A DNA stretch of 64,000 nt from Microbacterium maritypicum (GTDB lineage Bacteria > Actinomycetota > Actinomycetes > Actinomycetales > Microbacteriaceae). The notes under the pieces are model-generated. The model saw only the letters and a program-made list of their open reading frames with translations, was not told where the DNA came from and did not search any database. The first letter of the stretch is position 1, and every line of letters begins with the position of its first letter. Below are positions 39,069 through 47,678 of the stretch, piece after piece. The translations under genes were made by a program, and so were the position numbers. The stretch covers positions 2,046,001 to 2,110,000 of the forward strand of contig NZ_WAAQ01000001.1 in NCBI RefSeq assembly GCF_008868125.1. Reading direction: 5' to 3'.

Positions 39069-40286
39069 TCAGGCAGATGACTGGCCGCTCGACGCACCAC
39101 GCAGTGCCGAGAAGGCCGCGAGAGCGGCGGCCGCGCACATCCCGACGATGACGGCGACGAACCACCCCCAGCTCGCGGCCCCGAACACGAGACCGAGCAT
39201 CCAGCCGAACAGACTCGATCCCGCGTAGTAGGCGAAGTAGTAGAGGGACGAAGCCTGCGCCCTGCTGGCAGGACCGGCAGCGACAGGTGTCCATCCGGAG
39301 GCGATGGCATGGGCTCCGAAGAATCCAGCGGTGAAGAGCACGAGCCCCGGCAGCACGATCGCCACCATCGGCACCAGCAGCAGAACCGCGCCCGCGGCCA
39401 TCACACCGATCGAGGAGAGGAGTACAGGGAAGCGTCCGATCCGCGAGGCGAGCGCGCCGGCCCACGGAGAGGAGGCGGTGCCTGCCAGATAGGCCAGGAA
39501 GAGCAGCGGCACCAACCAGGCCGGCAGGGCGAACGGCTCGGCCGAGAGATGGAAGCCGAGGTAGTTGTACACCGCGACGAAGGCCCCCATGAGCAGGAAG
39601 CCCTGTGCATACAGCGCCCATTGCAGCGACGAGCGCAACGGCGCGCGGAGCTTCTCCAGGATGCCGGGACCGCGGTCCACCCGCAGGCGTCCGGGGACGA
39701 ACCCTCTGGCGCGGGGCGTGAGCCAGAGGAACAGTGCAGCAGCCAGCGCGCACATCAGCGCGACGGAGAGGATTCCGGCACGCCATCCGCCCACTTCCCC
39801 GACGATCCCCGACGCGATGCGGCCGAGGAGTCCGCCCACTGTGGTTCCGGCGATGTAGCTCCCTGCGGCTGCGGCGGCGTGGCGTGCCTCGACCTCCTCG
39901 CTGAGGTAGGCCAGGGCCACAGCCGGCACAGCGCCCAGTGCCACTCCCTCCGCGAATCGGAGGGACAGCAGCGTGATGATCTCGCCGCTCAACGGCGCGG
40001 AGAGCCCCAGCACCGTCGCCGTGAGAACGCCCGTGGCCATCGCCGGCACCCGACCGATGCGATCGGCCACGACCGACCAGGGGATGACGGCCAGTGCCAG
40101 ACCGAGGGTGGCCGCCGACACGCTCAGGGCCGCCGTGGCCGGGCTGACGGAGAGGTCGGACGAGATCTGCGGCAGGACGGCCTGGGCGGAGTACAGCTGC
40201 GCGAACGTCGCGATACCTGCGAAGAAGAGGCCGACGATCAGACGCCGATACTCGCGCGAACCCGGCGCGTGACCGGAGAAGGTCAC
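39069..40286 (-). CDS. Major facilitator superfamily transporter (YnfM-like)
   Basis: A 405-residue, 12-helix MFS permease. The first half shows the MFS loop 2-3 motif ([10 protein letters not shown], about residues 75-84) and the start of the second half has [12 protein letters not shown]. The arrangement resembles bacterial multidrug or arabinose-type exporters of the YnfM group. Substrate unknown. Its GTG start (40286) overlaps the coaE stop (GTGA), so it is translated from the same message as coaE. Confidence 0.88.
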   Translation of the reverse strand: MTFSGHAPGSREYRRLIVGLFFAGIATFAQLYSAQAVLPQISSDLSVSPATAALSVSAATLGLALAVIPWSVVADRIGRVPAMATGVLTATVLGLSAPLSGEIITLLSLRFAEGVALGAVPAVALAYLSEEVEARHAAAAAGSYIAGTTVGGLLGRIASGIVGEVGGWRAGILSVALMCALAAALFLWLTPRARGFVPGRLRVDRGPGILEKLRAPLRSSLQWALYAQGFLLMGAFVAVYNYLGFHLSAEPFALPAWLVPLLFLAYLAGTASSPWAGALASRIGRFPVLLSSIGVMAAGAVLLLVPMVAIVLPGLVLFTAGFFGAHAIASGWTPVAAGPASRAQASSLYYFAYYAGSSLFGWMLGLVFGAASWGWFVAVIVGMCAAAALAAFSALRGASSGQSSA

Positions 40287-40882
40287 TGTTCGCTGATCCG
40301 CTCCCAGAGGGCGTCCGTCTGCTCGAGCGTGCGCTCCAGGGTGTCGGAGGTATCGATCACGACATCGGCGATCGCGAGGCGGCGGTCATCGGAGACCTGG
40401 GCGTCGATCCGGTCCTGCGCCGCGTTCTCATCCATCCCGCGCAGGTCGACGAGCCGCTGCCGACGCACCGCTGCAGGCGCATGCGCGACCACGATGAGAT
40501 CCCACGGGTCGTCCACTCGCGCCTCGACGAGAAGGGGCACGTCGTAGATGACGACGGCTTCCGCGTCGTCGGCGAGGGCGGCATCGAAACGTCGCTGCGA
40601 TTCCTCGCGCACCGCAGGATGCACGATCGCGTTCAGCTGCGCGAGGAGGTCGGCATCGCCGAACACCTTCGCCCCCAGCGCGGCTCTGTCGAGGGCGCCG
40701 TCCGGTGCGATGACGGCAGTGCCGAAGGCCTCCGAGATCCTCGCGAGGACCGGCGATCCGGGCGACTGCACGTCCCGCACGATCTGATCTGCATCGATGA
40801 TCACGGCACCGTGCTCTGCCAGGCGCCGGGCTATGGTCGACTTCCCGGAGGCGATGCCGCCGGTGAGGGCGATGAGGGGCAT
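40283..40882 (-). CDS. coaE: Dephospho-CoA kinase
   Basis: Last enzyme of coenzyme A biosynthesis; it phosphorylates the 3'-hydroxyl of dephospho-CoA. The 199-residue protein begins MPLIALTGGIASGKST, with the P-loop GGIASGKS at 8-15, and contains the substrate-binding DADQIVRDVQSPG and the lid region DVPLLVEARVDDPWD. It lies 32 bases downstream of the CoA-binding-protein gene and overlaps the MFS gene. Note that a downstream member of the same run is a CoA-metabolism cluster. Confidence 0.95.
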   Translation of the reverse strand: MPLIALTGGIASGKSTIARRLAEHGAVIIDADQIVRDVQSPGSPVLARISEAFGTAVIAPDGALDRAALGAKVFGDADLLAQLNAIVHPAVREESQRRFDAALADDAEAVVIYDVPLLVEARVDDPWDLIVVAHAPAAVRRQRLVDLRGMDENAAQDRIDAQVSDDRRLAIADVVIDTSDTLERTLEQTDALWERISEQ

Positions 40883-40914
40883 GTCGCCAGTCTAGGCGTC
40901 GTCGAGATCGTGTC

Positions 40915-41496
40915 TCATCGGGCGAGCAGCTGACGGCGCGAGCTGATCACGCCGGTGTCGAAGCCAGCCAGATGCAGTCCGCCGTGGAATCGCGCGTGCT
41001 CGATCTTGATGCAGCGGTCCATGACCACCGAGAGACCGGCACCCTCGGCGATCGCTGCCGCGTCCTCGTTCCACGACCCGAGCTGCAGCCACAGCGTCTG
41101 CGCCCCCACCTCGATGGCTTCCTGGGCGACGCCGGGAAGGTCGTCATGACGACGGAACACGTCGACGATGTCGGGCACCACTGGCAGGTCGCGCAAGGTC
41201 GCGTAGACGGGCTGTCCGAGGATCTCGGTCTCGCGCGGGTTCACCAGGTACACGTCGTAGGCCGTGCTGGAGAGCAGATACGTCGCCACGAAGTACGACG
41301 CGCGTGCGGGGTTGTTGGACGCTCCGACGATCGCGATCGACTTCGCGCGTCGCAGCAGTCCGAAGCGCTCCTGCTGGGTCGGCCCGATCCAGGTCCGCCC
41401 CGGCATCGTCGGCACCGCACCGGGGAGGGCGCAGGCCGCAGCATCATCCGTCACGGAGGGCAGCGCGCACGCATCGCCCGAGGTGGTCGCGCTCAT
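40915..41496 (-). CDS. CoA-binding domain protein (YccU-like)
   Basis: A 193-residue protein with a Rossmann-type CoA-binding domain: SIAIVGASNNPARASYFV, VYLVNPRETEILGQPVY, and the later VDVFRRHDDLPGVAQEAIEVGAQTLWLQLG region (the core motifs are short here). YccU-type proteins bind CoA derivatives; function in metabolism is not established. A ~35-residue Ser/Ala-rich N-terminal extension precedes the domain. Its ATG overlaps the metY stop (ATGA). Confidence 0.85.
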   Translation of the reverse strand: MSATTSGDACALPSVTDDAAACALPGAVPTMPGRTWIGPTQQERFGLLRRAKSIAIVGASNNPARASYFVATYLLSSTAYDVYLVNPRETEILGQPVYATLRDLPVVPDIVDVFRRHDDLPGVAQEAIEVGAQTLWLQLGSWNEDAAAIAEGAGLSVVMDRCIKIEHARFHGGLHLAGFDTGVISSRRQLLAR

Positions 41497-42797
41497 CGGT
41501 TCGCTCCTGTCGCCGCGGTGAGGGCCTGATCGAGGTCCCAGACGATGTCCTCGGCATCTTCCAGTCCGACCGAGATGCGGATCAGGTCCGGACGCACACC
41601 CGCGGCGACGAGCTGCTCCTCGGTGAGCTGGCGGTGCGTCGTCGAGGCCGGGTGGATCACCAGGGTGCGGGCATCGCCGATGTTCGCGAGGTGTGAGGCG
41701 AGCTGCAGGTTCTCGATCAGGCTCTCCCCCGCCGCTCGACCCTCCGGCGACGCGACTCCGAAGGCGAAGACGGAACCGGGTCCGAGCGGCAGGTACTTGG
41801 CCGCGCGGTCATGATGCGGATGCCCTTCGAGCCCTGCCCAGGTCACGTACGCCACGCGCGGGTCGGAGGCGAGCCAATCGGCGACGATGCGAGCGTTCGC
41901 GAGGTGCGCGTCGATGCGCTGCGGAAGGGTCTCGATCCCCTGGAGCAGATTGAACGCCGACTGCGGACTGAGCGCGGGACCGATGTCACGCAGCTGTTCG
42001 GAGCGGAGCTTGGTGAGGAACCCGTACTCGCCGAAGTTGTCCCACCATTTGATGCCGCCGTACGAGTCGACGGGTTCGGTCATCTGCGGGAACTTGCCGT
42101 TGCCCCAGTCGAACGTGCCCTTCTCGATGACGACGCCGCCGAGCGTGGTGCCGTGCCCGCCGAGGAACTTCGTCACGGAATGGATGACGATGTCGGCGCC
42201 GTGTTCGAGAGGACGCGCGAGGTAGGGGGTCGCCAGCGTCGCATCGACCACGAGCGGCACACCCGCCGCGTGGGCGACGGCGGCGAGCCCCTCGATGTCG
42301 GCGATCTCACCCGACGGATTGCCGATCATCTCGACGTAGACGACCTTCGTCTCCGGGCGGATCGCGGCGGCGAAATCGGCCGGGTCCGTCGAGGCGACGA
42401 ACGTGGTCTCCACGCCGAAGCGGCGCAGCGTGACATCCAGCTGAGTGATCGTTCCGCCGTACAGCTGCGCAGCGGCGACGACGTGATCGCCCGCGCCGAC
42501 CAGAGCGGCGAACGTGATGAATTCCGCGCTCATGCCCGAGGCCGTGGCGACGGCGCCGATGCCGCCTTCGAGCGACGCGAGGCGCTCCTCCAGAGCGGCG
42601 ACCGTGGGGTTCCCGATCCGGGAGTAGATGTTGCCGTACTTCTGCAGGGCGAAGAGGTTGCCGGCGTCCGCCGCGTCGTCGAAGACGAACGACGTCGTCT
42701 GGTAGATCGGCACGGCCCTCGCACCGGTGGAGGCGTCGGGGGTTCCACCGGCGTGAAGTGCTCTGGTGCGAAATCCGAAGCGATGTTCTTCCGTCAT
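41493..42797 (-). CDS. metY: O-acetylhomoserine sulfhydrylase (MetY)
   Basis: PLP-dependent enzyme that makes homocysteine from O-acetylhomoserine and sulfide. The 434-residue protein has the Cys/Met-metabolism PLP-enzyme features: the N-terminal SRIGNPT block, VVDAT with Asp185, and the Schiff-base lysine Lys210 in HSVTKFLGG. The insertion after it (GTFDWGNGKFPQMTEP) is typical of the MetY subgroup rather than MetB or MetC. The ATG overlaps the acs stop (ATGA), so sulfide fixation is co-expressed with the ABC importer and acetyl-CoA synthetase upstream. Confidence 0.94.
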   Translation of the reverse strand: MTEEHRFGFRTRALHAGGTPDASTGARAVPIYQTTSFVFDDAADAGNLFALQKYGNIYSRIGNPTVAALEERLASLEGGIGAVATASGMSAEFITFAALVGAGDHVVAAAQLYGGTITQLDVTLRRFGVETTFVASTDPADFAAAIRPETKVVYVEMIGNPSGEIADIEGLAAVAHAAGVPLVVDATLATPYLARPLEHGADIVIHSVTKFLGGHGTTLGGVVIEKGTFDWGNGKFPQMTEPVDSYGGIKWWDNFGEYGFLTKLRSEQLRDIGPALSPQSAFNLLQGIETLPQRIDAHLANARIVADWLASDPRVAYVTWAGLEGHPHHDRAAKYLPLGPGSVFAFGVASPEGRAAGESLIENLQLASHLANIGDARTLVIHPASTTHRQLTEEQLVAAGVRPDLIRISVGLEDAEDIVWDLDQALTAATGANR

Positions 42798-44803
42798 GAT
42801 GTCCTCAGTTCAGCGGCGGCGAGCACGTCGGCGATCTCATCGACGGCCCAGGGGTTCTGCAGCGACGTCGTGTCTCCCAGCGGCTGGGCTTCGCGACCGG
42901 CCCGTCGATCCTGCTCGGCTTCCCACAACTGCGCCAGGAGTCGTCGCATGATCTTGCCCGACCGGGTCTTGGGCAGATCGGGCACGACCACGATGTGCTG
43001 GGGCTTTGCAACGGGACCGATCGACTGCGCGACCTGAGCGCGAAGGTCGGCCGGATTCACGTCGGCACGACCGGAAGGCGTCACGAAAGCCACGACGGCC
43101 TGACCGGTGACGGGGTCGGAGACCCCGGCGGAGCCCGCCTCGCCGACCGTGTCGTGTGCGACGAGGGCCGACTCGATCTCGATCGTGGAGAGCCGGTGTC
43201 CCGAGACGTTGACGACGTCGTCGAGGCGACCGAGGATCCAGATGTACCCGTCAGCGTCCCTGGTCGCGCCATCACCGGCGACGTAGAAGCCGCCGAAGCG
43301 TCCGTGACCGGAGAATGCCGACCAGTACGCGTCGCGATAGCGCACCGGGTCGCCCCAGACGGTGCGGGCCATCCCGGGCCACGGGCGGCGGATGACGAGT
43401 GTCCCCGAGCGACCGGGTGCCACCTCGATCCCGTCGGCGTCGACCACCGCGGCGTCGATCCCCGGCAGCGGCACCGAGGCCGAACCGGGCTTGAGCCGCG
43501 TGACGCCCGGCAGCGGGGCGATCATCGCGGCGCCGGTCTCCGACTGCCACCACGTATCGATCACCGGCAGCTCGTCACGGCCGAAGTTCTGCCGGAACCA
43601 GATCCAGGCCTCGGGGTTGATGGCCTCGCCGACCGTTCCGAGCAGTCGAAGGGTCGACAGGTCGTGGCCGCCCGGCAGCTCGGCGCCGAACCACGTCATG
43701 AAGGTGCGGATCAGCGTGGGTGCCGTGTAATACACGGTGACCCCGTACCGTTCGATGATCTCGAGATGGCGCTCCCGATGCGGCGAATCCGGCGTCCCCT
43801 CGTAGATGACCTGGGTGAGCCCGTTCGAGAGCGGGCCGTAGATCTCGTAGGTGTGCGCGGTGACCCAGGCGAGGTCTGCCGTGCACCAGTGCACGTCGTC
43901 CGGCTTCGCGTCGAAGTGCGCCCAGTGCGCCCAGCTCGCCTGCGTGAGATACCCTCCCGCGGTGTGCACGAGCCCCTTCGGCTTCCCGGTGGTGCCGGAG
44001 GTGTAGATGATGAAGAGGGGATGCTCGGCGTCGAACGCCTGGGCCTCGTGGGTAGACGGCGCGGTGTCGACCACGTCGTGCCACCAGAGATCGCGCCCGT
44101 CGGTCCACGGCACGTCCTGACCGGTGCGCCGAAGCACGAGCACGTGCTCGAGGTCGGGAAGACCGGCCGCCGCGACGTCGGCCGTGGTCTTGACCACGGT
44201 GGCGACGCCGCGACGATACTGCCCGTCGCTCGTCACCAGCAGCTTCGCGCCGGTGTCTTCGAGGCGGAAGCGTACGGCCTCGGCCGAGAATCCGCCGAAC
44301 ACCAGCGAATGCACGGCACCGATCCGGGCGCAGGCGAGCGTGATGACGATCGTCTCCACGAGAACGGGGAGATAGATCACGACGCGGTCGCCCGGTTCGA
44401 TGCCGAGCGCGACGAGGGCGTTGGCGGCGCGGGAGACCCGCTGCTGCAGGTCGGAATAGGTCACCGCGACGCGGTCGCCCGGCTCGCCCTCGAAGTGCAG
44501 GGCCACCCTGTCTCCGTGGCCGGCATCGACGTGTCGATCGATGCAGTTCGCGGCTACGTTGAGCCTGCCGCCGACGAACCAGCGGGCTGCAGGAACCGCG
44601 TCGCCGATCGGCGGCTCCCACTCATGGGCGGTATGCCACGGCTCCGACCAGTCGAGGCGGCGGGCAGCATCCTCCCAGAACGCGACGGGATCTGCTGCCG
44701 CGCGCGCATAGGCTTCCCCCGTGACGTTCGCGTGCGGGAACTCGTTCGAGGGCTCGTAGACGCGTGTCTCGTGCAGCCGGGCCTCCGTCACGCTCACACC
44801 CAT
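42794..44803 (-). CDS. acs: Acetyl-CoA synthetase
   Basis: ATP-dependent enzyme that activates acetate to acetyl-CoA through acetyl-AMP. Of about 669 residues, it has the YTSGTTGKPKG nucleotide loop, the WWQSETG motif, the GDGATRDADGYIWILGRLDD hinge region and the C-terminal lysine-acetylation motif PKTRSGKIMRR. The beginning MGVSVTEARLHE overlaps the permease gene end; a GTG at 44797, sharing its stop (GTGA), is an alternative start. A longer in-frame extension upstream into the ABC genes is not real. The upstream position behind the ABC importer and ahead of metY is unusual. Confidence 0.95.
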   Translation of the reverse strand: MGVSVTEARLHETRVYEPSNEFPHANVTGEAYARAAADPVAFWEDAARRLDWSEPWHTAHEWEPPIGDAVPAARWFVGGRLNVAANCIDRHVDAGHGDRVALHFEGEPGDRVAVTYSDLQQRVSRAANALVALGIEPGDRVVIYLPVLVETIVITLACARIGAVHSLVFGGFSAEAVRFRLEDTGAKLLVTSDGQYRRGVATVVKTTADVAAAGLPDLEHVLVLRRTGQDVPWTDGRDLWWHDVVDTAPSTHEAQAFDAEHPLFIIYTSGTTGKPKGLVHTAGGYLTQASWAHWAHFDAKPDDVHWCTADLAWVTAHTYEIYGPLSNGLTQVIYEGTPDSPHRERHLEIIERYGVTVYYTAPTLIRTFMTWFGAELPGGHDLSTLRLLGTVGEAINPEAWIWFRQNFGRDELPVIDTWWQSETGAAMIAPLPGVTRLKPGSASVPLPGIDAAVVDADGIEVAPGRSGTLVIRRPWPGMARTVWGDPVRYRDAYWSAFSGHGRFGGFYVAGDGATRDADGYIWILGRLDDVVNVSGHRLSTIEIESALVAHDTVGEAGSAGVSDPVTGQAVVAFVTPSGRADVNPADLRAQVAQSIGPVAKPQHIVVVPDLPKTRSGKIMRRLLAQLWEAEQDRRAGREAQPLGDTTSLQNPWAVDEIADVLAAAELRTS

Positions 44804-45654
44804 CGTCGGAGCAGGTACTTCTCCACCAGCACGAGGAGGCCGTTGGTGAGGGTGCCCAGCAGTGCCAGCAGAACGATCGAGAGCAGGATGCGGTCGACCC
44901 GGCCGCTGTTCTGGGAATCGGTCAGCAGGAAGCCGAGGCCCATGGACGACGCGATGAGCTCGGCGGCGACGAGGAACAGCCACGCCTGGGCGAGCGCGAG
45001 GCGAAGGCCGGAGATGACGGAGGGCACGACGGCGGGCAGTTGCACGATGCGGAACAGCGACCATCCGCGCAGGCTGAACGATCGTCCGGCCTCGACGAGC
45101 TGCGGATCGACATGACGCAGCGCCGAGGCGACCGTGGTGTAGACGGGGAAGAACGCCCCGATCACGATGAGCGTGACCTTGGACTCCTCGCCGATCTGCA
45201 TCCAGAGGATCAGCAGCGGCACCCAGGCGAGCGAGGGCACCGCACGGACGGCGGCGAGCGTCGGGCTGAGCAGCACGTCTCCCAGCCGCGACAGCCCCAC
45301 CACGCCGGCCACGGCGAGCCCGATCACGGATCCGATCGCGAATCCGAGCAGCACGCGCTGCACGGAGATGGCGATGTGCGTCCAGAGCTGCCCGCTCTGC
45401 GCCAGCTCGACACCGGCCTGGAAGACAGAGGCGGGTGTGGGAAGACGGTACGACGGAATCGCTCCGTTCGTCGTCACGACCTGCCAGACGATCACGATGA
45501 TCGCCGGCAGTACGAGCCCGGCGATGATCCGCGCCGCGGGTCGATCCCACGTGCGCCGAACGACGGGGTCAGGGCGCCGGAGCTCTCCCCTGGCGAAGTC
45601 GAGGGCGTCTTGCGAGTCCGCAGGGACGATCACCCGCTGGTCGAGATCGCTCAC
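44794..45654 (-). CDS. ABC transporter permease (SsuC/TauC type)
   Basis: A 286-residue inner-membrane permease with about six transmembrane helices and the EAA-loop motif EAGRSFSLRGWSLFRIVQLPA. It belongs to the nitrate/sulfonate/taurine ABC family. The GTG start (45654) overlaps the binding-protein stop (GTGA). It forms the membrane channel with the ATPase and lipoprotein encoded upstream. Sulfonate is a reasonable substrate guess given metY in the operon, but nitrate or other organosulfur compounds are also transported by this family. Confidence 0.88.
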   Translation of the reverse strand: MSDLDQRVIVPADSQDALDFARGELRRPDPVVRRTWDRPAARIIAGLVLPAIIVIVWQVVTTNGAIPSYRLPTPASVFQAGVELAQSGQLWTHIAISVQRVLLGFAIGSVIGLAVAGVVGLSRLGDVLLSPTLAAVRAVPSLAWVPLLILWMQIGEESKVTLIVIGAFFPVYTTVASALRHVDPQLVEAGRSFSLRGWSLFRIVQLPAVVPSVISGLRLALAQAWLFLVAAELIASSMGLGFLLTDSQNSGRVDRILLSIVLLALLGTLTNGLLVLVEKYLLRRWV

Positions 45655-46691
45655 TCGCCGTCGACCGCCTTCTTGGCGAACGTGTCGTTCACGATCGACG
45701 ACAGTGCCTTGTCGACGGATTCCTTGCCGCCCTGCACGTCGCCGGACTCCACGAGCACGGGAGCGATCTTCTCGAGCACGGCGACCTGGTCGTCTCCGGG
45801 GATCCCGCTCACGTCGAGATTCGAGCGCTCCTCGATCACGGTGGTGGCGACCCCGATGTCGATGCCGGCGACCTCGGCGAGAAGCGCCGCGGTCTTGTCG
45901 GGGTTCTTGAGCGCCCACTCACGGGCCTGCTCGTACGCGTCGACGACGGCCTGCGCCAGGTCGGGGTGGTTCGTGATGAACTCCTCGGTCGCATTGAGGA
46001 AGCCGTACGTGTTGAAGTCGACGTTGCGGTAGATGAGCTTGTCGCCGGACTCCGCCTCGGCCGCGGCCATGATCGGATCGAGACCCGACCACGCGTCGAC
46101 CGAACCACCGTCGAGAGCGGCACGGCCGTCGGCGTGCTGAAGGTTCTGCACCTCGACGTCGGACAGAGACAGACCGCCCTCTTCGAGCGCCTGCAGCAGG
46201 AAGAAGTACGGGTCGGTGCCCTTGGTGGCCGCGACGGAGGCGCCCTTGAGGTCTTCGATCGAGGTGATGTCGCTGTCGGGTCCGACGACGATCGCCGCCC
46301 ACTCCGGCTGCGAGAAGATGTCGATGACCTGGATCGGCGAGCCGTTCGCCCGGGCCAGGAGCGCAGCCGATCCCGCCGTCGATCCGACATCGACCGACCC
46401 GGAGCGCAGCAGCTCGTTGGCCTTGTTCGAACCGGCGGACTGCACCCACTCGACGGTGACGTCGTCGCCGAGGATGTCTTCGAGGATGCCCTGGTCGCGG
46501 ATCACGAGGCTCAGCGGGTTGTAGGTGGCGAAGTCGATCGAGAGCGTGTCGGATGACCATTCGGTTGCGCCGGACGTGGGCTTCGTGTCGGTGGCTGCGG
46601 CGTTCTCTCCGGCGACGCAGCCGGTGGCGACGAGCATCATCGTCCCGGCGATCGCGATCGCGGGGATGATTCGGCGGGTGGTGATGCTCAT
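45651..46691 (-). CDS. ABC transporter substrate-binding lipoprotein (SsuA/TauA-like)
   Basis: A 346-residue lipoprotein with a lipobox at VATG-Cys25 and a two-lobed binding-protein fold of the NMT1/SsuA-like type (IDFATYNPLSLVIRDQG; WVQSAGSNKANELLRSGSVDVGSTAG). It captures the substrate outside the cell for the permease. Coupled to the ATPase gene (ATGA overlap, 46688-46691) and to the permease (GTGA). Substrate not determinable by motif; the family covers aliphatic sulfonates, taurine, nitrate and thiamine precursors. Confidence 0.9.
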   Translation of the reverse strand: MSITTRRIIPAIAIAGTMMLVATGCVAGENAAATDTKPTSGATEWSSDTLSIDFATYNPLSLVIRDQGILEDILGDDVTVEWVQSAGSNKANELLRSGSVDVGSTAGSAALLARANGSPIQVIDIFSQPEWAAIVVGPDSDITSIEDLKGASVAATKGTDPYFFLLQALEEGGLSLSDVEVQNLQHADGRAALDGGSVDAWSGLDPIMAAAEAESGDKLIYRNVDFNTYGFLNATEEFITNHPDLAQAVVDAYEQAREWALKNPDKTAALLAEVAGIDIGVATTVIEERSNLDVSGIPGDDQVAVLEKIAPVLVESGDVQGGKESVDKALSSIVNDTFAKKAVDGE

Positions 46692-47536
46692 CGGTTCTCC
46701 TCGGCGGTGCTGTGGTGGGTGTCGACGCCGAGGCCTTCGAGGAGGTCGGCGCGCAGGTCGGCTAGGCCGCGATCGGCACGGTCTCGGGGGCGGAGGCCCG
46801 GCACGGTGATCGTGCGGGCGATGGAGGACTCGTCGGTGCCGGTTCCGTCCAGCGTGCGCAGCAGCAGCACACGGTCGGCGAGGTAGAGGGCCTCTTCCAC
46901 GTCGTGGGTGACGAGGAGAACCGTGGTCGGCTCCGCGGCATGGATCTTCAGCAGCAGGTCGTGCATGCGCAGGCGGGTGAGTGCGTCGAGCGCTCCGAAC
47001 GGCTCGTCGAGCAGGAGGACGCCGGGGTTGCGGGCGAGGGCTCTCGCGAGGGACGCGCGCTGCGCCATGCCGCCGGACACCTCGCGCGGGCGCTGGTCGG
47101 CCGCGTGGTCGAGGCCGACCAGGTGCAGCAGCTCGCGCACGCGTTCACGACCGGCACGACGGGCGGTGCCGCGTGGCAGGCCGAGCTCGACGTTCTGGGC
47201 GATCGTGCGCCACGGGAGCAGTCGGGGCTCCTGGAACGCGACGGCCGTGCGTTCGTCGACGTCGGCGACGAGCGTGTCATCGAGGCGGATGCTGCCCCGT
47301 GTCGGTGCGTCCAGGCCGCCGACGAGGCGAAGCAGGGTCGACTTTCCGCACCCGGAGGGTCCGACCACGGCGACGATCTCGCCCGCGGAGATGTCGAGAT
47401 CTACAGTGCGCAGCACGTCGCGGCGTCCGCTCGCCAGCGGAAACGATCGTTCGATTCCGTCGAGCCGGACCGCCTGCGCGGTCCCCCACGCCGTCGGGAC
47501 GGCTGTGGTGCGCGGCGCGGGGAGCAAGGCGGTCAT
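46688..47536 (-). CDS. ABC transporter ATP-binding protein (SsuB/TauB type)
   Basis: A 282-residue ATPase with Walker A GPSGCGKS (59-66), the signature VSGGMAQRASLARAL, Walker B VLLLDEPFGALD and a switch His. It powers the sulfonate-type importer. It is the first gene of the six-gene operon ssuB-ssuA-ssuC-acs-metY-CoA-binding protein. ATG start at 47536; on the minus strand a possible -35 TTGCGT and -10 GTATTC lie upstream, but this is weak. The rpsA terminator separates it from rpsA. Confidence 0.92.
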   Translation of the reverse strand: MTALLPAPRTTAVPTAWGTAQAVRLDGIERSFPLASGRRDVLRTVDLDISAGEIVAVVGPSGCGKSTLLRLVGGLDAPTRGSIRLDDTLVADVDERTAVAFQEPRLLPWRTIAQNVELGLPRGTARRAGRERVRELLHLVGLDHAADQRPREVSGGMAQRASLARALARNPGVLLLDEPFGALDALTRLRMHDLLLKIHAAEPTTVLLVTHDVEEALYLADRVLLLRTLDGTGTDESSIARTITVPGLRPRDRADRGLADLRADLLEGLGVDTHHSTAEENR

Positions 47537-47621
47537 GTGCCCATGCTGGCCGAGTGGATCGATTGCTACGAATACCGGCGTAATGCTGCGTCACGCAAGG
47601 GAGTCCGCCTCGCGGACATGC

Positions 47622-47668
47622 GAAACGGGCCGCCACACCCGCCCGAAGGCGAGGTGACGACCCGTTTC
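47622..47668 (-). terminator. Hairpin terminator of rpsA
   Basis: GAAACGGG (47622-47629) pairs with CCCGTTTC (47661-47668), with CACC/GGTG and CGCC/GGCG pairing in between, 10 bases after the rpsA stop codon on the minus strand. The strand to the left carries the start region of the ABC operon. Confidence 0.6.
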
Positions 47669-47678
47669 AGAATGCTGC

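Noticed and set aside
39011..39310. N-terminal extension of the uvrB frame
   Set aside because: UvrB homologues begin at the MQPTRSV-type start, and the extension overlaps the MFS gene.
44804..45550. N-terminal extension of the acs frame into the ABC permease gene
   Set aside because: The extension has no acetyl-CoA synthetase homology, is Arg/Ala-rich, and overlaps the permease; the real start is at about 44803.
47537..47621. Possible SAM or other riboswitch ahead of the sulfur operon
   Set aside because: The space to the first ATG is too short and shows no riboswitch-like helices beyond the rpsA terminator.
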